Below the pieces are notes generated by a model, which saw nothing but the letters and a program-made list of their open reading frames with translations, had not been told where the DNA came from and searched no databases. The translations under genes were made by a program, and so were the position numbers. Below are positions 5,370 through 12,894 of a DNA stretch of 14,161 nucleotides, one piece after another. Position 1 is the stretch's first letter. Each line of letters opens with the position of its first letter. Location: the NCBI GenBank assembly GCA_964474355.1, contig CAYYSY010000217.1, positions 1 through 14,161 on the forward strand. The letters run 5' to 3'. This stretch comes from CAYYSY01 sp964474355 (lineage in GTDB: Bacteria > Myxococcota_A > UBA9160 > UBA4427).

Positions 5370-7046
5370 TCAGTTCCGGATCGCGACCCTCAGCTCGAGC
5401 CGGCTCGGCCGCTCGTTGGAGCAGACGATCCACTGCCGGCCGATGGCCGGTCGCGTCTGGTCGTCGAGCGAGGGCGGTCGCGCCCGGGCGAAGCGCGGGC
5501 AATGCGCCGGCGCGAGATGCACGCGAACGCGGTGCCCGGCGCGGAACCGCCATGCGCGATGACCGAGCGAGACGACGAGCTCGCTTCCCTCTTCGTCCTC
5601 TCCATCACCGTCGTGCTCGCTCGGGCCTTCGGCGTTCATCCATCTTCCGAGTCCGTCTCCGACCTCGAGCATCGAGCCGTTCGGCGCGGCGTCGATCAGG
5701 TGCACCGCGAAGTCGGCCGGCGCGAGCTCGGCGCCGACGAAGAGGCGGGCCGTGACCGGCCCGGCGACGACGAGGTCGCCGGAGAGCTCCTCCGATTCGA
5801 GCCACACGACATCGGGCCGTCCGGCGAGGCGGCCTTGATCCTTCGAGCCGGCCTTCCATCCGAAGAGGGAGCCGCCGATGGTCGGCGTCGGGTCGAGGGG
5901 GTCGTACTCGAGGTCGATGCGTCCGCTATCCGCCGGCGCATCGAGAGCGAGGCCTGCGCCTCCATCGTTGGCGTGGAGATGCAGGGCAAGGGGCTGGCCG
6001 CCTTCCGGGGGCCACTCACTCGTCTCGCGCCACTCCCCTCGCCCGGCTGGATCGCAGACGTGGAAGCGAACCCGCGCCGGCGAGCGCGCCTCGGCGCGCC
6101 CGGCGAGGTGCGAGTCGAAGTGCTGGAGGATGCGGCCGAGCGACCGCCGCTGCATGCCGTCGCGCCAGAAGCGCCGGTTCGCGATCGGCCCATGGGCCCA
6201 GGGACCGATCACGAGGCTCGGCTGCGCGCCGTCGCCGTTGCGTGCGCGCTCCGCGAGCGCGGCATGATCGGCGAGCTGAGGCTCGAGGAAGAAGTCCCAC
6301 CACCCCGCGACGAAGAGCGTCGGCGGAGCCGGGTCGGGCAGCTGAGCGCGAACGCGCTGCTCCCAGTACTCGTCGCGCGTCGGACGATCGACCCACGTGC
6401 GATAGAAGTCGACCTCACGGCGCGCCACCCGATCGGCCTCGCGGATCGGCTCGTAGAAGAACGCTCTGTCGAGGTCGACGTGACGGCCATCGACACTCTC
6501 GTGCTCGCCCAGGCCGGCCGCCCACTCGAGGGCATTGGCGAGCGAGAACACGCCGTGGGGATGGAATACGGGGAACAGATCGCTGCTGCCGATCGCGATC
6601 GCGAGCGCACCGACGCGCTCGGGCCGCTGCGCTGCCGCCGCCCACGCCGTGTACGCGAGATAGCTCGCGCCGAGCATGCCGACCGGACCCTCGCTCCAGC
6701 TCTGCTCGTCGAGCCAGTCGAGCGTGGCGGCGCCATCGACCGCTTCGTGGACGAAGGGCTCGAACTCGCCCTCGCTCGCGTAGCGCCCGCGCACGTCCTG
6801 GAGCACGACGTGGTAGCCGTACTCGGCGAAGATGCGGCCGAGCCAGATCATGAGAGATGGCCGCGCGTCGACACCGTAGGGTGTCCGCATGACGAGCGTC
6901 GGCGCGGCCCCCTCGCAATCGATCGGCCAGACATGGGTCGTGGCGAGGCGCACGCCGTCGGGCATCGGGACGGCCAGGCGCTCGACGTCGCTCGAGCAGC
7001 GCCGCCGGGGCAGCCCGAGCGACCGACGGATCAGGCGATGGATCAT
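5370..7046 (-). CDS. CocE/NonD family serine hydrolase (X-Pro dipeptidyl-peptidase-like)
   Basis: A 558-aa protein with the two parts of the CocE/NonD family: an N-terminal alpha/beta hydrolase (to about residue 310) and a C-terminal jelly-roll domain (PepX C-terminal type, about 330-555, including FVGAELAPADFAVHLIDA). Visible catalytic features are the oxyanion-hole Tyr57 in MRTPYG, QDVRGRYASEGEF at 83-95, nucleophile Ser128 in MLGASYLAYTAW, Asp251 in GWWDFFL, and His285 in GPWAHG. Members hydrolyse esters or amides such as cocaine, glutaryl-7-ACA or peptides; the substrate here is open. There is no clear signal peptide; the N-terminus MIHRLIRRSLGLPRRR is basic. The start codon lies within the first unit of a 41-bp tandem repeat and has no good Shine-Dalgarno sequence, so the start may be later, for example Met28. 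Confidence 0.88.
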   Translation of the reverse strand: MIHRLIRRSLGLPRRRCSSDVERLAVPMPDGVRLATTHVWPIDCEGAAPTLVMRTPYGVDARPSLMIWLGRIFAEYGYHVVLQDVRGRYASEGEFEPFVHEAVDGAATLDWLDEQSWSEGPVGMLGASYLAYTAWAAAAQRPERVGALAIAIGSSDLFPVFHPHGVFSLANALEWAAGLGEHESVDGRHVDLDRAFFYEPIREADRVARREVDFYRTWVDRPTRDEYWEQRVRAQLPDPAPPTLFVAGWWDFFLEPQLADHAALAERARNGDGAQPSLVIGPWAHGPIANRRFWRDGMQRRSLGRILQHFDSHLAGRAEARSPARVRFHVCDPAGRGEWRETSEWPPEGGQPLALHLHANDGGAGLALDAPADSGRIDLEYDPLDPTPTIGGSLFGWKAGSKDQGRLAGRPDVVWLESEELSGDLVVAGPVTARLFVGAELAPADFAVHLIDAAPNGSMLEVGDGLGRWMNAEGPSEHDGDGEDEEGSELVVSLGHRAWRFRAGHRVRVHLAPAHCPRFARARPPSLDDQTRPAIGRQWIVCSNERPSRLELRVAIRN

Positions 7047-7201
7047 CGGGTGCGCCGGCGCGGTCGTGTGCTCACGCGATGAATCATCGGGCGCGCCGGC
7101 GCGGTCGTGTGCTCACGCGATGAATCATCGGGTGCGCCGGCGCGGTCGTGTGCTCACGCGATGGATCATCGGGTGCGCCGGCAGGCTCGCGCGCTCACGC
7201 G
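7038..7201. repeat. Four 41-bp tandem repeats across a stop/start gene junction
   Basis: Units begin at 7038, 7079, 7120 and 7161. The first three differ at only two positions (G/A in ATGRATC, and T/C after ATCGGG). The fourth diverges in its second half but keeps length. On the minus strand each unit contains the TGA-containing motif GCGTGAGC and an ATG followed by ATT or ATC. The DUF6178 stop (7197-7195) lies in unit four and the CocE start (7046) in unit one, so the duplicated segment is the junction between the two genes. Because 41 is not a multiple of three, each repeat ATG is in a different frame. Confidence 0.9.
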
Positions 7202-8388
7202 TCGGGCGCCTCGTCGCCATCGTCCTCTGCCGTGGTGAGCGGCGCGGGGCGCTCGTCGGTGTCGGAGACGTTCACGCCCACCCGGAAGAGCCGTTCGAGC
7301 GGTACGCGCCGGAGCACGTCCGCGGCGGAGAGGCCGGTCGTGCGCGCGATCTCCTCGAGCCCGCCGCTCGCGACCCGGGCGGCCTTCTCGATCGTCGAGG
7401 GCAGGGTCTCGGCGTCACTCAGCTCGAGACGATCGGCGACGGCCACCCGGTTGGCCAGCGCGATGAACGCGTAGAAGAAGCCCTGGCGCTCGGCGCCGTC
7501 GAGCTCGGCCACGGTGCGGAAGAGCAGCGAGCCCGCCTGGGCGCTCGCCGGCAGGTCGGTGATCCAGACGGGCATGGCCCAGCGCTCGAGATCGAGAGCC
7601 GCGGCTTCCGCGGGCAGATCGCCGAAGCGGTCACTGCGAAGGAAGCCGTAGATCCGCATCGACTCGTCCCAGCTCGGGAAGCCGAGATCCTCGAGCCGGC
7701 CGGTGCGCCACCGCAGCGCCCACTCCTCGAGGTCGGTCACGAGCTCGTGCTCCGCTGCCTGCAGCATGCGGAAGTAGAGCCAGTAGTCGTGCTCGAAGAG
7801 CGTGTAGAGCATGGCGAGGAGCGGGGCGAGGTCGTCCTTCTCGTCGCGCGCGACGATGTAGAACTGCCCGTCGATCGTCTGCCCGCCGTCGGGGGGCTGC
7901 CAGTCGTTGTCGGTGCCGGCGGGCTTGAGATCGACGCGCACGTGATGGCGCACGTAGAGGGCGATCAGCTCGGGGTCGATGGCGCGGGCGGCGCGCAGCA
8001 TCGTCTCGGGGCCGGCCTCCGCGAGGCTCGCCCACCAGGAATCGAGTCGACCGGGACTCGGCCGCAGATCCTCGAAGGCATCGAGGTCGACGCACGCGAC
8101 GAGCTGGTGCTCGGTGGCATGGCTCAGCAGCCAGGCCGCGTCGTCCACCCCGATCGCCTTGCAGGTGAAGCAGAGCTCGGCCTCGGGCAGCAGCGGGATC
8201 ACGGCCTCGGGCTCCGGCACGAGATCGAGGAGCGCGCGGCGCTGAGCCAGCGGCGCCTCGCACACGGCGGCGGCCTGTGCCTCGGTCGTGAGATCACTCA
8301 CGATCGTGCGCGCGGCGGTGCGGTCTTCGCGCGCCAGCTTGAGCAGGGCGCGGACGTCGGGGAGCGGGGAGTCGGGGGCGTCTGACAT
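7195..8388 (-). CDS. DUF6178 family protein
   Basis: A 397-aa, mostly helical, acidic soluble protein. Its middle matches what I recall of DUF6178. There is an LVPEPEAVIPLLPEAEL segment (56-72), followed by FTCKAIGVDDAAWLL (74-88) and CVDLDAFE (99-106). Then come AIDPELIALYVRHHVRV (136-152), DGQFYIVA (173-180), a block around LYTLFEHDYWLYFRML, and RWRTGRLEDLGFPSWDESMRIY (227-247). The family is conserved mainly in deltaproteobacteria and has no known function. No signal peptide, membrane helix or catalytic motif is seen. The start is ATG 8388; its upstream sequence lacks a clear Shine-Dalgarno. It is divergent from the Nudix gene (79-bp gap), and its stop lies in the 41-bp repeat array before the CocE gene. 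Confidence 0.72.
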   Translation of the reverse strand: MSDAPDSPLPDVRALLKLAREDRTAARTIVSDLTTEAQAAAVCEAPLAQRRALLDLVPEPEAVIPLLPEAELCFTCKAIGVDDAAWLLSHATEHQLVACVDLDAFEDLRPSPGRLDSWWASLAEAGPETMLRAARAIDPELIALYVRHHVRVDLKPAGTDNDWQPPDGGQTIDGQFYIVARDEKDDLAPLLAMLYTLFEHDYWLYFRMLQAAEHELVTDLEEWALRWRTGRLEDLGFPSWDESMRIYGFLRSDRFGDLPAEAAALDLERWAMPVWITDLPASAQAGSLLFRTVAELDGAERQGFFYAFIALANRVAVADRLELSDAETLPSTIEKAARVASGGLEEIARTTGLSAADVLRRVPLERLFRVGVNVSDTDERPAPLTTAEDDGDEAPDA

Positions 8389-8467
8389 GGCGGAGGCGCG
8401 AAGATGCCTGAAACGACGCCGGGCCGCCGCAGGGTCGGTTCGGGGGTCGCGCTATCGTGGACCGGTC

Positions 8468-9097
8468 ATGATCGTGATGGACGAAATCCGCAAGCGCCTG
8501 GCCGAGTTCGAGGCCGAGGAGCTCGACGTGACCGGGCGCCGCCAGGCCGCGGTCGCGCTGATCCTGCGGGAGAGCGATGCGGGGCCCGAGGTGCTGTTCA
8601 TCGAGCGGGCGCGGCGCGAGGGCGATCCGTGGTCGGGGCACATGGCCTTCCCCGGCGGCCGCCTCGAGCCCCACGATCCGCACATCCGGGCGACGGCCGA
8701 GCGCGAGACGGTCGAGGAGGTCGGGCTCTCGCTCGAGGGCGCCTCCCACCTGGGCCATCTCGGAGACGTGCTCGGCAATCCGCGGGTCGAGACCGCTCTC
8801 GTGATCAGCGCCTACGCCTACGAGGTGCCGCGCGAGGTGCCGCCGCTGACGCTCGAGCAGAGCGAGGTGGCCGACGCGCTCTGGTTCCCGGTGGCCGATC
8901 TGCACGACCCGCAGCGCCACGTCCACTTCGCGACGCCGCCGCTCGAGCGCGCGCGCTTCCCGGGCATCGAGGTCGGCGTGCCCGAGCGCCAGGTCGTGTG
9001 GGGGCTCACCTACCGCTTCCTCGACATCTTCCTGGGGGCGCTGGGCCGGCCATTGCCCGACCGCTGGGGCGAGCTGCGCCGGATGGGCGACCGCTAG
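8468..9097 (+). CDS. Nudix hydrolase, CoA pyrophosphatase (NudL/NUDT7) type
   Basis: A 209-aa Nudix protein. SGHMAFPGGRLEPHD (56-70) followed by ATAERETVEEVGL (75-87) forms the Nudix box. R79-E80 and E83-E84 supply the metal-binding REx2EE core. Asp70 takes the place of the usual Glu and there is one extra residue before RE, as in CoA-pyrophosphatase members. The preceding LFIERARREGDPWSGHMAFPGG fits the longer signature of that subgroup. The known reaction of that subgroup is CoA to 4'-phosphopantetheine plus 3',5'-ADP; other nucleoside-diphosphate substrates are possible. The start is ATG 8468, with an ATG at 8477 also possible; neither has a strong ribosome site. It is divergent from DUF6178 and convergent with YhhN, with a 39-bp gap. 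Confidence 0.85.
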   Translation: MIVMDEIRKRLAEFEAEELDVTGRRQAAVALILRESDAGPEVLFIERARREGDPWSGHMAFPGGRLEPHDPHIRATAERETVEEVGLSLEGASHLGHLGDVLGNPRVETALVISAYAYEVPREVPPLTLEQSEVADALWFPVADLHDPQRHVHFATPPLERARFPGIEVGVPERQVVWGLTYRFLDIFLGALGRPLPDRWGELRRMGDR

Positions 9098-9136
9098 CGC
9101 AGGCCCGTGGGCCGCAGCCGGCCTCGCCGCCTGGGC

Positions 9137-9841
9137 TCATGCAGCAGCGGGCAGCCCGACCAGGACCGAGAGCGCCAGCAGCACCTGGCCGCCGTAGTAG
9201 AGCGGGAGGCCCCAGATCGCGCTCGAGGGCGAGTCGTCGACGAATTGCCGGCGTGCGACCGCGAGGTCGGAGATCCAGAACATCGTCGCGCCGAGCAGCA
9301 TGAGCGGGCCGCCGCCGGCCCAGTCGAAGCCTGCCTCGAACGTTGCGCCGGTGGCGAGGGCCTCCATCGACGAGATCACCACGATGTAGGCGACCACGGC
9401 CGCGACCATGTCTGCAGGGAGATGGGGCTTCAGCCAGCGCCAGACCAGAAGGGCCACGGGGACGAGCGCCACGGCCATCGCGATCGTGGCGGGCGCCGCG
9501 ACGCCTTGCACCAGGAAGCCGATGGCATAGGCCACGTGGCCGAGCAGGAAGCTCGCGAGCCCGGCGAGGAAGAGCGCGGGGCGGTCGCTCGCCAGCAGGA
9601 ACACGTCGCCGAAGAAGCTCAGCACCAGGCCCGCCATGATGAGGTGCCCGTAGGTGTTGCCAGCCTCGAGCGCGCCCATCGCGACCGCGAGCGCGAGGAA
9701 GCCGATGCTGGCCAGCGGCTTGAAGACGACGCTGCCCTTTCTGGCTCGCTTCAGCTCGGACGTCACCAGGCCGGCCACGAGCAGCGCAATCACGCCGATT
9801 CCCAATCCGATACCCGATCCGATACCCAAGCCGAGGCTCAT
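9137..9841 (-). CDS. YhhN/TMEM86 family membrane protein (lysoplasmalogenase-like)
   Basis: A 234-aa integral membrane protein with about eight hydrophobic helices. Conserved YhhN features are visible in order: KP at 41-42, SFFGDVFLL (75-83) with Gly78-Asp79, LLGHVAYAIGF (99-109), FWISDLAVAR (188-197) with Ser191-Asp192, and LPLYYGGQVLLA (212-223). Family members cleave the vinyl-ether bond of lysoplasmalogens (mammalian TMEM86B), though bacterial substrates may be other lysolipids. The N-terminus repeats Gly-Leu/Ile-Gly, encoded by short degenerate DNA repeats (about 9795-9835). Its ATG (9841-9839) overlaps the TGA of the small upstream gene as ATGA, which implies translational coupling with that protein. 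Confidence 0.87.
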   Translation of the reverse strand: MSLGLGIGSGIGLGIGVIALLVAGLVTSELKRARKGSVVFKPLASIGFLALAVAMGALEAGNTYGHLIMAGLVLSFFGDVFLLASDRPALFLAGLASFLLGHVAYAIGFLVQGVAAPATIAMAVALVPVALLVWRWLKPHLPADMVAAVVAYIVVISSMEALATGATFEAGFDWAGGGPLMLLGATMFWISDLAVARRQFVDDSPSSAIWGLPLYYGGQVLLALSVLVGLPAAA

Positions 9842-10170
9842 TTCGTCTGCTCCTCGTCGGCGTCAGTCTCGAAGCCGGCGCACGCCGCCACCGGGATCGG
9901 GGGATAGCGGGGAAAGCGCTCGTCGTCGTCCGCCCGCGCGCAGCGGTGGAAGACGCCGCCCCGGGCGCTCGTCTGGGTGAGGTGATGTGCGCAGCGCTCG
10001 CAGAGCCCGGCCGCGCCTCTGCGTGCGGTGGGGGAGATCGGCGTTGCCTCCGGGCCGGGGTCGGGGGAGTCTATCGCGGGCGCGCCGTCGCGGGTCCGGG
10101 CCGGCGGCCAGCGCCGTCCCCCCGAGCTGGTTGCCAGAGCGAGCGACCGATGGAGGAAGCCTCCGGTCAT
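9838..10170 (-). CDS. Small four-cysteine (probably zinc-binding) conserved protein, start uncertain
   Basis: The C-terminal 56 residues look like a recurring small proteobacterial protein: LCERCAHHLTQTSARGGVF, then HRCARADDDERFPRYPPIP, then VAACAGFE. It has CxxC plus two more Cys and the FPRYPPIP block, suggesting a small metal site; the function is unknown to me. The ATGA overlap with YhhN supports it as real. The start is the problem. There is no ATG, GTG or TTG in frame near the domain. The nearest ATG (10170-10168, annotated here) gives 110 aa with a low-complexity N-terminus and overlaps the start codon of the divergent ATPase gene. An ATC at 10038 has GGAGG 8 nt upstream (10051-10047) and would give 66 aa, but ATC is a very rare start. 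Confidence 0.5.
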   Translation of the reverse strand: MTGGFLHRSLALATSSGGRRWPPARTRDGAPAIDSPDPGPEATPISPTARRGAAGLCERCAHHLTQTSARGGVFHRCARADDDERFPRYPPIPVAACAGFETDADEEQTK

Positions 10171-11056
10171 GTCCGATGACGACCAAGCCCTGCGGCGCCG
10201 GCTGGAACGCCTCGCCGCGCTGGCCGAGCGCGCCCTCCTCGACTGGCTCGGCGCAGAGCCCTCGCCCGAGATCTTCGACGAGCATCGCGCCTTTCGGTGG
10301 GAGGCCGAGCGTGGCGCCGGCCGGCTGGTGCCGATCGAGCGGCCAGCGGCGTTCGATCTCGCCGACCTGATCGGCGTCGACGCGGCCGTCGAGCGATTCG
10401 ACCGCAACGTCCGGCAGTTCCTGGCCGGGCTCCCCTTCAACGACGTGCTGCTCTTCGGCGAGCGTGGCACCGGCAAGTCGTCTTCGGTGCGCGGCGTGCT
10501 CGCGCGGTACGGCGACCGCGGTCTGCGCGTCGTCGAGGTCGATCGGCGCGACCTCGTCCATCTCCCCCGCATCCTGCGCGCCCTGCGCGCGGGGGACGAG
10601 CACCACTTCATCGTCTTCTGCGACGACCTGTCGTTCGGACCAGGCGAGTCGGGCTACCGCGAGCTGAAGGCCGCCCTCGAAGGCAGCCTCGAGGCGCCGG
10701 CGAGCAACGTCTGCATCGTGGCCACGAGCAATCGCCGCCACCTGGTGCCGGAGAGCATGGCGGAGAACCGGGAGGCTCGGGTCGACGCGGAGGGCGAGCT
10801 GCACCTCGGCGAGGCCCTCGAGGAGAAGCTCGCGCTGGTCGACCGCTTCGGGCTGCGGCTCGGCTTCTACAACTTCGACCAGACGACCTACCTGGAGATC
10901 GTGTCGCACTATCTCGCGCAGGCGGGCATCGACGAGCTCGACGAGGCGACGCGGCGCGATGCCCTGCGCTGGGCGCTCGAGCGCGGCAGCCGCTCGGGCC
11001 GAACGGCGCGTCAGTTCGTCGACGACGTGGTGGGACGGCGCGGTCTGGGGGCCTGA
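10169..11056 (+). CDS. DUF815-type AAA+ ATPase
   Basis: A 295-aa P-loop ATPase of the DUF815 group, related to AAA+ proteins. Visible motifs are a lead-in LIGVDAAVERFDRNVRQFLAG (67-87), Walker A GERGTGKS (97-104), and Walker B FIVFCDD (147-153). Sensor 1 is ATSNRRHL (185-192), followed by the typical MAENREA (197-203). A C-terminal sensor-2-like SGRTARQFVDD is at 276-286. The residue after Walker A is Ser, as usual. Members are uncharacterised; the short insert-free AAA+ module suggests a remodelling or loader role, which is inference. The start is ATG 10169, with GGAGG at 10152-10156 at somewhat long spacing (12 nt). It is divergent from the small Cys protein, with a start-codon overlap if that gene begins at 10170. 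Confidence 0.88.
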   Translation: MSDDDQALRRRLERLAALAERALLDWLGAEPSPEIFDEHRAFRWEAERGAGRLVPIERPAAFDLADLIGVDAAVERFDRNVRQFLAGLPFNDVLLFGERGTGKSSSVRGVLARYGDRGLRVVEVDRRDLVHLPRILRALRAGDEHHFIVFCDDLSFGPGESGYRELKAALEGSLEAPASNVCIVATSNRRHLVPESMAENREARVDAEGELHLGEALEEKLALVDRFGLRLGFYNFDQTTYLEIVSHYLAQAGIDELDEATRRDALRWALERGSRSGRTARQFVDDVVGRRGLGA

Positions 11057-11135
11057 CCTGCAGCCGCGCCCTCGAAGCCACCGCGCCTGGCTCCGCCGCC
11101 GCTGTGCCCATACATGACCAGCAACTGAGATCCGT

Positions 11136-11290
11136 GGCGAGCGTGGGGCGGCGTGTCGGCGCAGCGAAATAAAGCGCAGCCCGCACCACGAGAGCCGTGG
11201 GCAACCGGGACCTCACAACGGGAGGTCCTACGCGGGCTTGGCAGCCAAGGCGAGCCATTCGCGGAGTCGACACGCCGCCCCACGCTCGCC
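11136..11290. repeat. 155-bp structured element with 23-bp perfect inverted ends
   Basis: The arm at 11136-11158 (GGCGAGCGTGGGGCG, then GCGTGTCG) is the exact reverse complement of 11268-11290. The 109 bp between the arms is almost all pairable. GCGC 11159-11162 pairs with 11174-11177. AGCCCGC 11178-11184 pairs with GCGGGCT 11232-11238 and encloses two hairpins, CCACG/CGTGG (11186-11190, 11196-11200) and GGACCTC/GAGGTCC (11208-11214, 11222-11228). Then follow CTTGG/CCAAG (11237-11241, 11245-11249) and GCGA/TCGC (11250-11253, 11259-11262). It lies in the convergent gap between the ATPase gene and the synthase gene. It could be a MITE-like element, a bidirectional terminator, or a structured RNA. 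I see no target-site duplication. Confidence 0.8.
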
Positions 11291-11303
11291 TGCGGCCGCT
11301 TGC

Positions 11304-12488
11304 TCAGATCACGTCGAGCTCTCGGCCGACCTTCTTGATGGCCGCGAGCGCCTGGTCGAGATGCTCGCGCTTGTGCGTGGCCATGTAGGACGTGCGGATC
11401 ATCGCCTGGCCGGGCGGCACGGCGGGGGTCACGATCGGATTCACGAAGACCCCCTCCTCGAGCAGGCGCTTCGACATGCTGAACGTCGTGATGTCGTCAC
11501 CCACGGAGATGGGAATGATCGGCGACTCGGACGGGCCGGTGTCGAAGCCGAGACCCTGGAGCTCGCTCATCATGTAGTGCGTGGTCTCCCAGAGCTGCTT
11601 GCGGCGCTCGGGCTCCGACTCGAGGATGTCGATGGCCTTGATCACCGCGGCCGCGGCCGAGGGCGGCATCGCAGCCGAGAAGATCCCCGATCGGGCGTGG
11701 TGGCGGATGTAGTCGACTACGGGCTCGCTGCCCGCGATGAAGCCACCGACGGTCGCCAGTGACTTCGAGAAGGTGCCGCCGATGAGGTCGACCTCGCTCT
11801 CGAGGTCGAAGTGCTCGGCCACACCGCGGCCGTGGGCGCCGAAGACCCCCACCCCGTGGGCGTCATCGACGAAGACCCGGGCGCCGTGCTCCCGGGCCAG
11901 CCGAGTGATCTCGGGCAGGTTGGCCAGGTCGCCTTCCATCGAGAAGACGCCGTCGACGACGATCAGCTTGCCCTTCTTGTCGTCGATGCGGGCGAGCTTG
12001 GCCTCGAGGTCGGCCATGTCGTTGTGCTTGTACTTGAGGGTCTTGCAGAAGCCGAGGCGGACGCCGTCGATGATCGAGGCGTGATCCATGTTGTCGAGCA
12101 CGGCGACGTCGTGGCGGCCGAGCAGGCACGAGAGCACGCCCAGGTTCACCTGGTAGCCGGTCGAGAACGTGAGCACGGCGTCGGCGTTCATGAAGCGGGC
12201 GAGCCGCTCCTCGAGCTCGACGTGCACGTCGAGGGTGCCGTTCAGGAACCGAGAGCCGGCGCAGCCCGTGCCGTACTTGGCCAGCGCGTCCATCGATGCC
12301 TGCTTGACGGCGTCGTGGTTCGTCAGCCCCAGGTAGTTGTTCGACCCGAGCATGATGACCTTCTGGCCATTGATCGTGACGACCGGGTCCTGGGGCGAGG
12401 AGATGGTCCGGAAGTACGGGTACAGCGACGCCGCGCGGAGCTCGCGGTGGAGCGTGTAGTCGGAGCACTTCTGCAGGATGTCGGCCAT
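11304..12488 (-). CDS. spt: Serine-palmitoyltransferase-like alpha-oxoamine synthase (PLP enzyme)
   Basis: A 394-aa PLP enzyme of the alpha-oxoamine synthase family, which condenses an amino acid with an acyl-CoA or acyl-ACP. The PLP lysine is Lys242 in GGTFSKSLATVGGF. His136 (NMDHASIIDG) stacks on PLP, and Asp208 and His211 sit in VFVDDAHGVG. The N-terminal LYPYFRTISSPQDP, MLGSNNYLGLTNH, GTGCAGSRFLNGTLDVH, VNLGVLSCLLGRHD and KLIVVDGVFSMEGD segments resemble bacterial serine palmitoyltransferases (Bacteroidetes and Sphingomonas types) more than KBL or BioF, in my recollection. The expected reaction is L-serine plus palmitoyl-CoA to 3-ketodihydrosphingosine, the first step to sphingolipids. 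The start ATG 12488 has GGAGG 9 nt upstream. It is divergent from mlaA. No 3-ketosphinganine reductase or acyl-carrier gene is adjacent. KBL or AONS activity is the alternative. Confidence 0.8.
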   Translation of the reverse strand: MADILQKCSDYTLHRELRAASLYPYFRTISSPQDPVVTINGQKVIMLGSNNYLGLTNHDAVKQASMDALAKYGTGCAGSRFLNGTLDVHVELEERLARFMNADAVLTFSTGYQVNLGVLSCLLGRHDVAVLDNMDHASIIDGVRLGFCKTLKYKHNDMADLEAKLARIDDKKGKLIVVDGVFSMEGDLANLPEITRLAREHGARVFVDDAHGVGVFGAHGRGVAEHFDLESEVDLIGGTFSKSLATVGGFIAGSEPVVDYIRHHARSGIFSAAMPPSAAAAVIKAIDILESEPERRKQLWETTHYMMSELQGLGFDTGPSESPIIPISVGDDITTFSMSKRLLEEGVFVNPIVTPAVPPGQAMIRTSYMATHKREHLDQALAAIKKVGRELDVI

Positions 12489-12894
12489 CTGGGGCTACCT
12501 CCAAGGACCGCGTCCCGGTCGATCGCTGAGCTCGCGGCTAGCGACCGGCGGGGCGCGTCTCTCCGATCGGCATCACGGCGTCGAGCGACTGATTGCGCTT
12601 GGGCATCTGGTAACGACCCTCGAGGCCTGTTTCGGACGATCGGTCTGTTGGGGGGAGCTCTGGGAGCCGATGGGCTCCTCGGTGCGCGCCGAAGGTTACC
12701 CAGTGAAAAGTTGCCCGTCATCACAATTCGGCCGGCTCGATCCCCGAGGGGGCGTCGGCAAACCGTGCTCGGTCGCTCGTGCTCGCCTCGGGGCGCGCTC
12801 AGGCGCGTCCGAGCCCGGGCCCGCTCGCGCTGGCATCGCCGGGTGGCGATCACAGCGGTCCGGGCACGCGGCCGCTGTTACCGTTCCGCGTGTC
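12489..12894. other. Divergent gap between the synthase and mlaA, no gene seen
   Basis: These 406 bp must hold the promoters of both flanking genes. I find the ribosome site of the synthase (GGAGG on the minus strand near 12498-12502) but no convincing -35/-10 pair, palindrome or small gene. The plus-strand frame is open through the gap only because the DNA is GC-rich. Confidence 0.5.

Noticed and set aside
5319..7082. Plus-strand open frame antisense to the CocE hydrolase
   Set aside because: High GC3 on the real strand creates long antisense frames. The composition is low-complexity Arg/Glu/Ala with no motif, while the minus strand has a full catalytic triad.
7038..7201. CRISPR array
   Set aside because: The units are contiguous with no unique spacers; it is a simple tandem repeat.
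9863..10909. Minus-strand open frame opposite the AAA+ ATPase
   Set aside because: It mirrors the ATPase gene in another frame; Walker A, Walker B and sensor motifs are all on the plus strand.
11136..11290. Retron msr-msd RNA, group II intron end, or integron attC site
   Set aside because: No reverse transcriptase or integrase nearby, no domain V sequence, and no paired GTTRRRY/RYYYAAC cores. The inverted ends alone do not support these.
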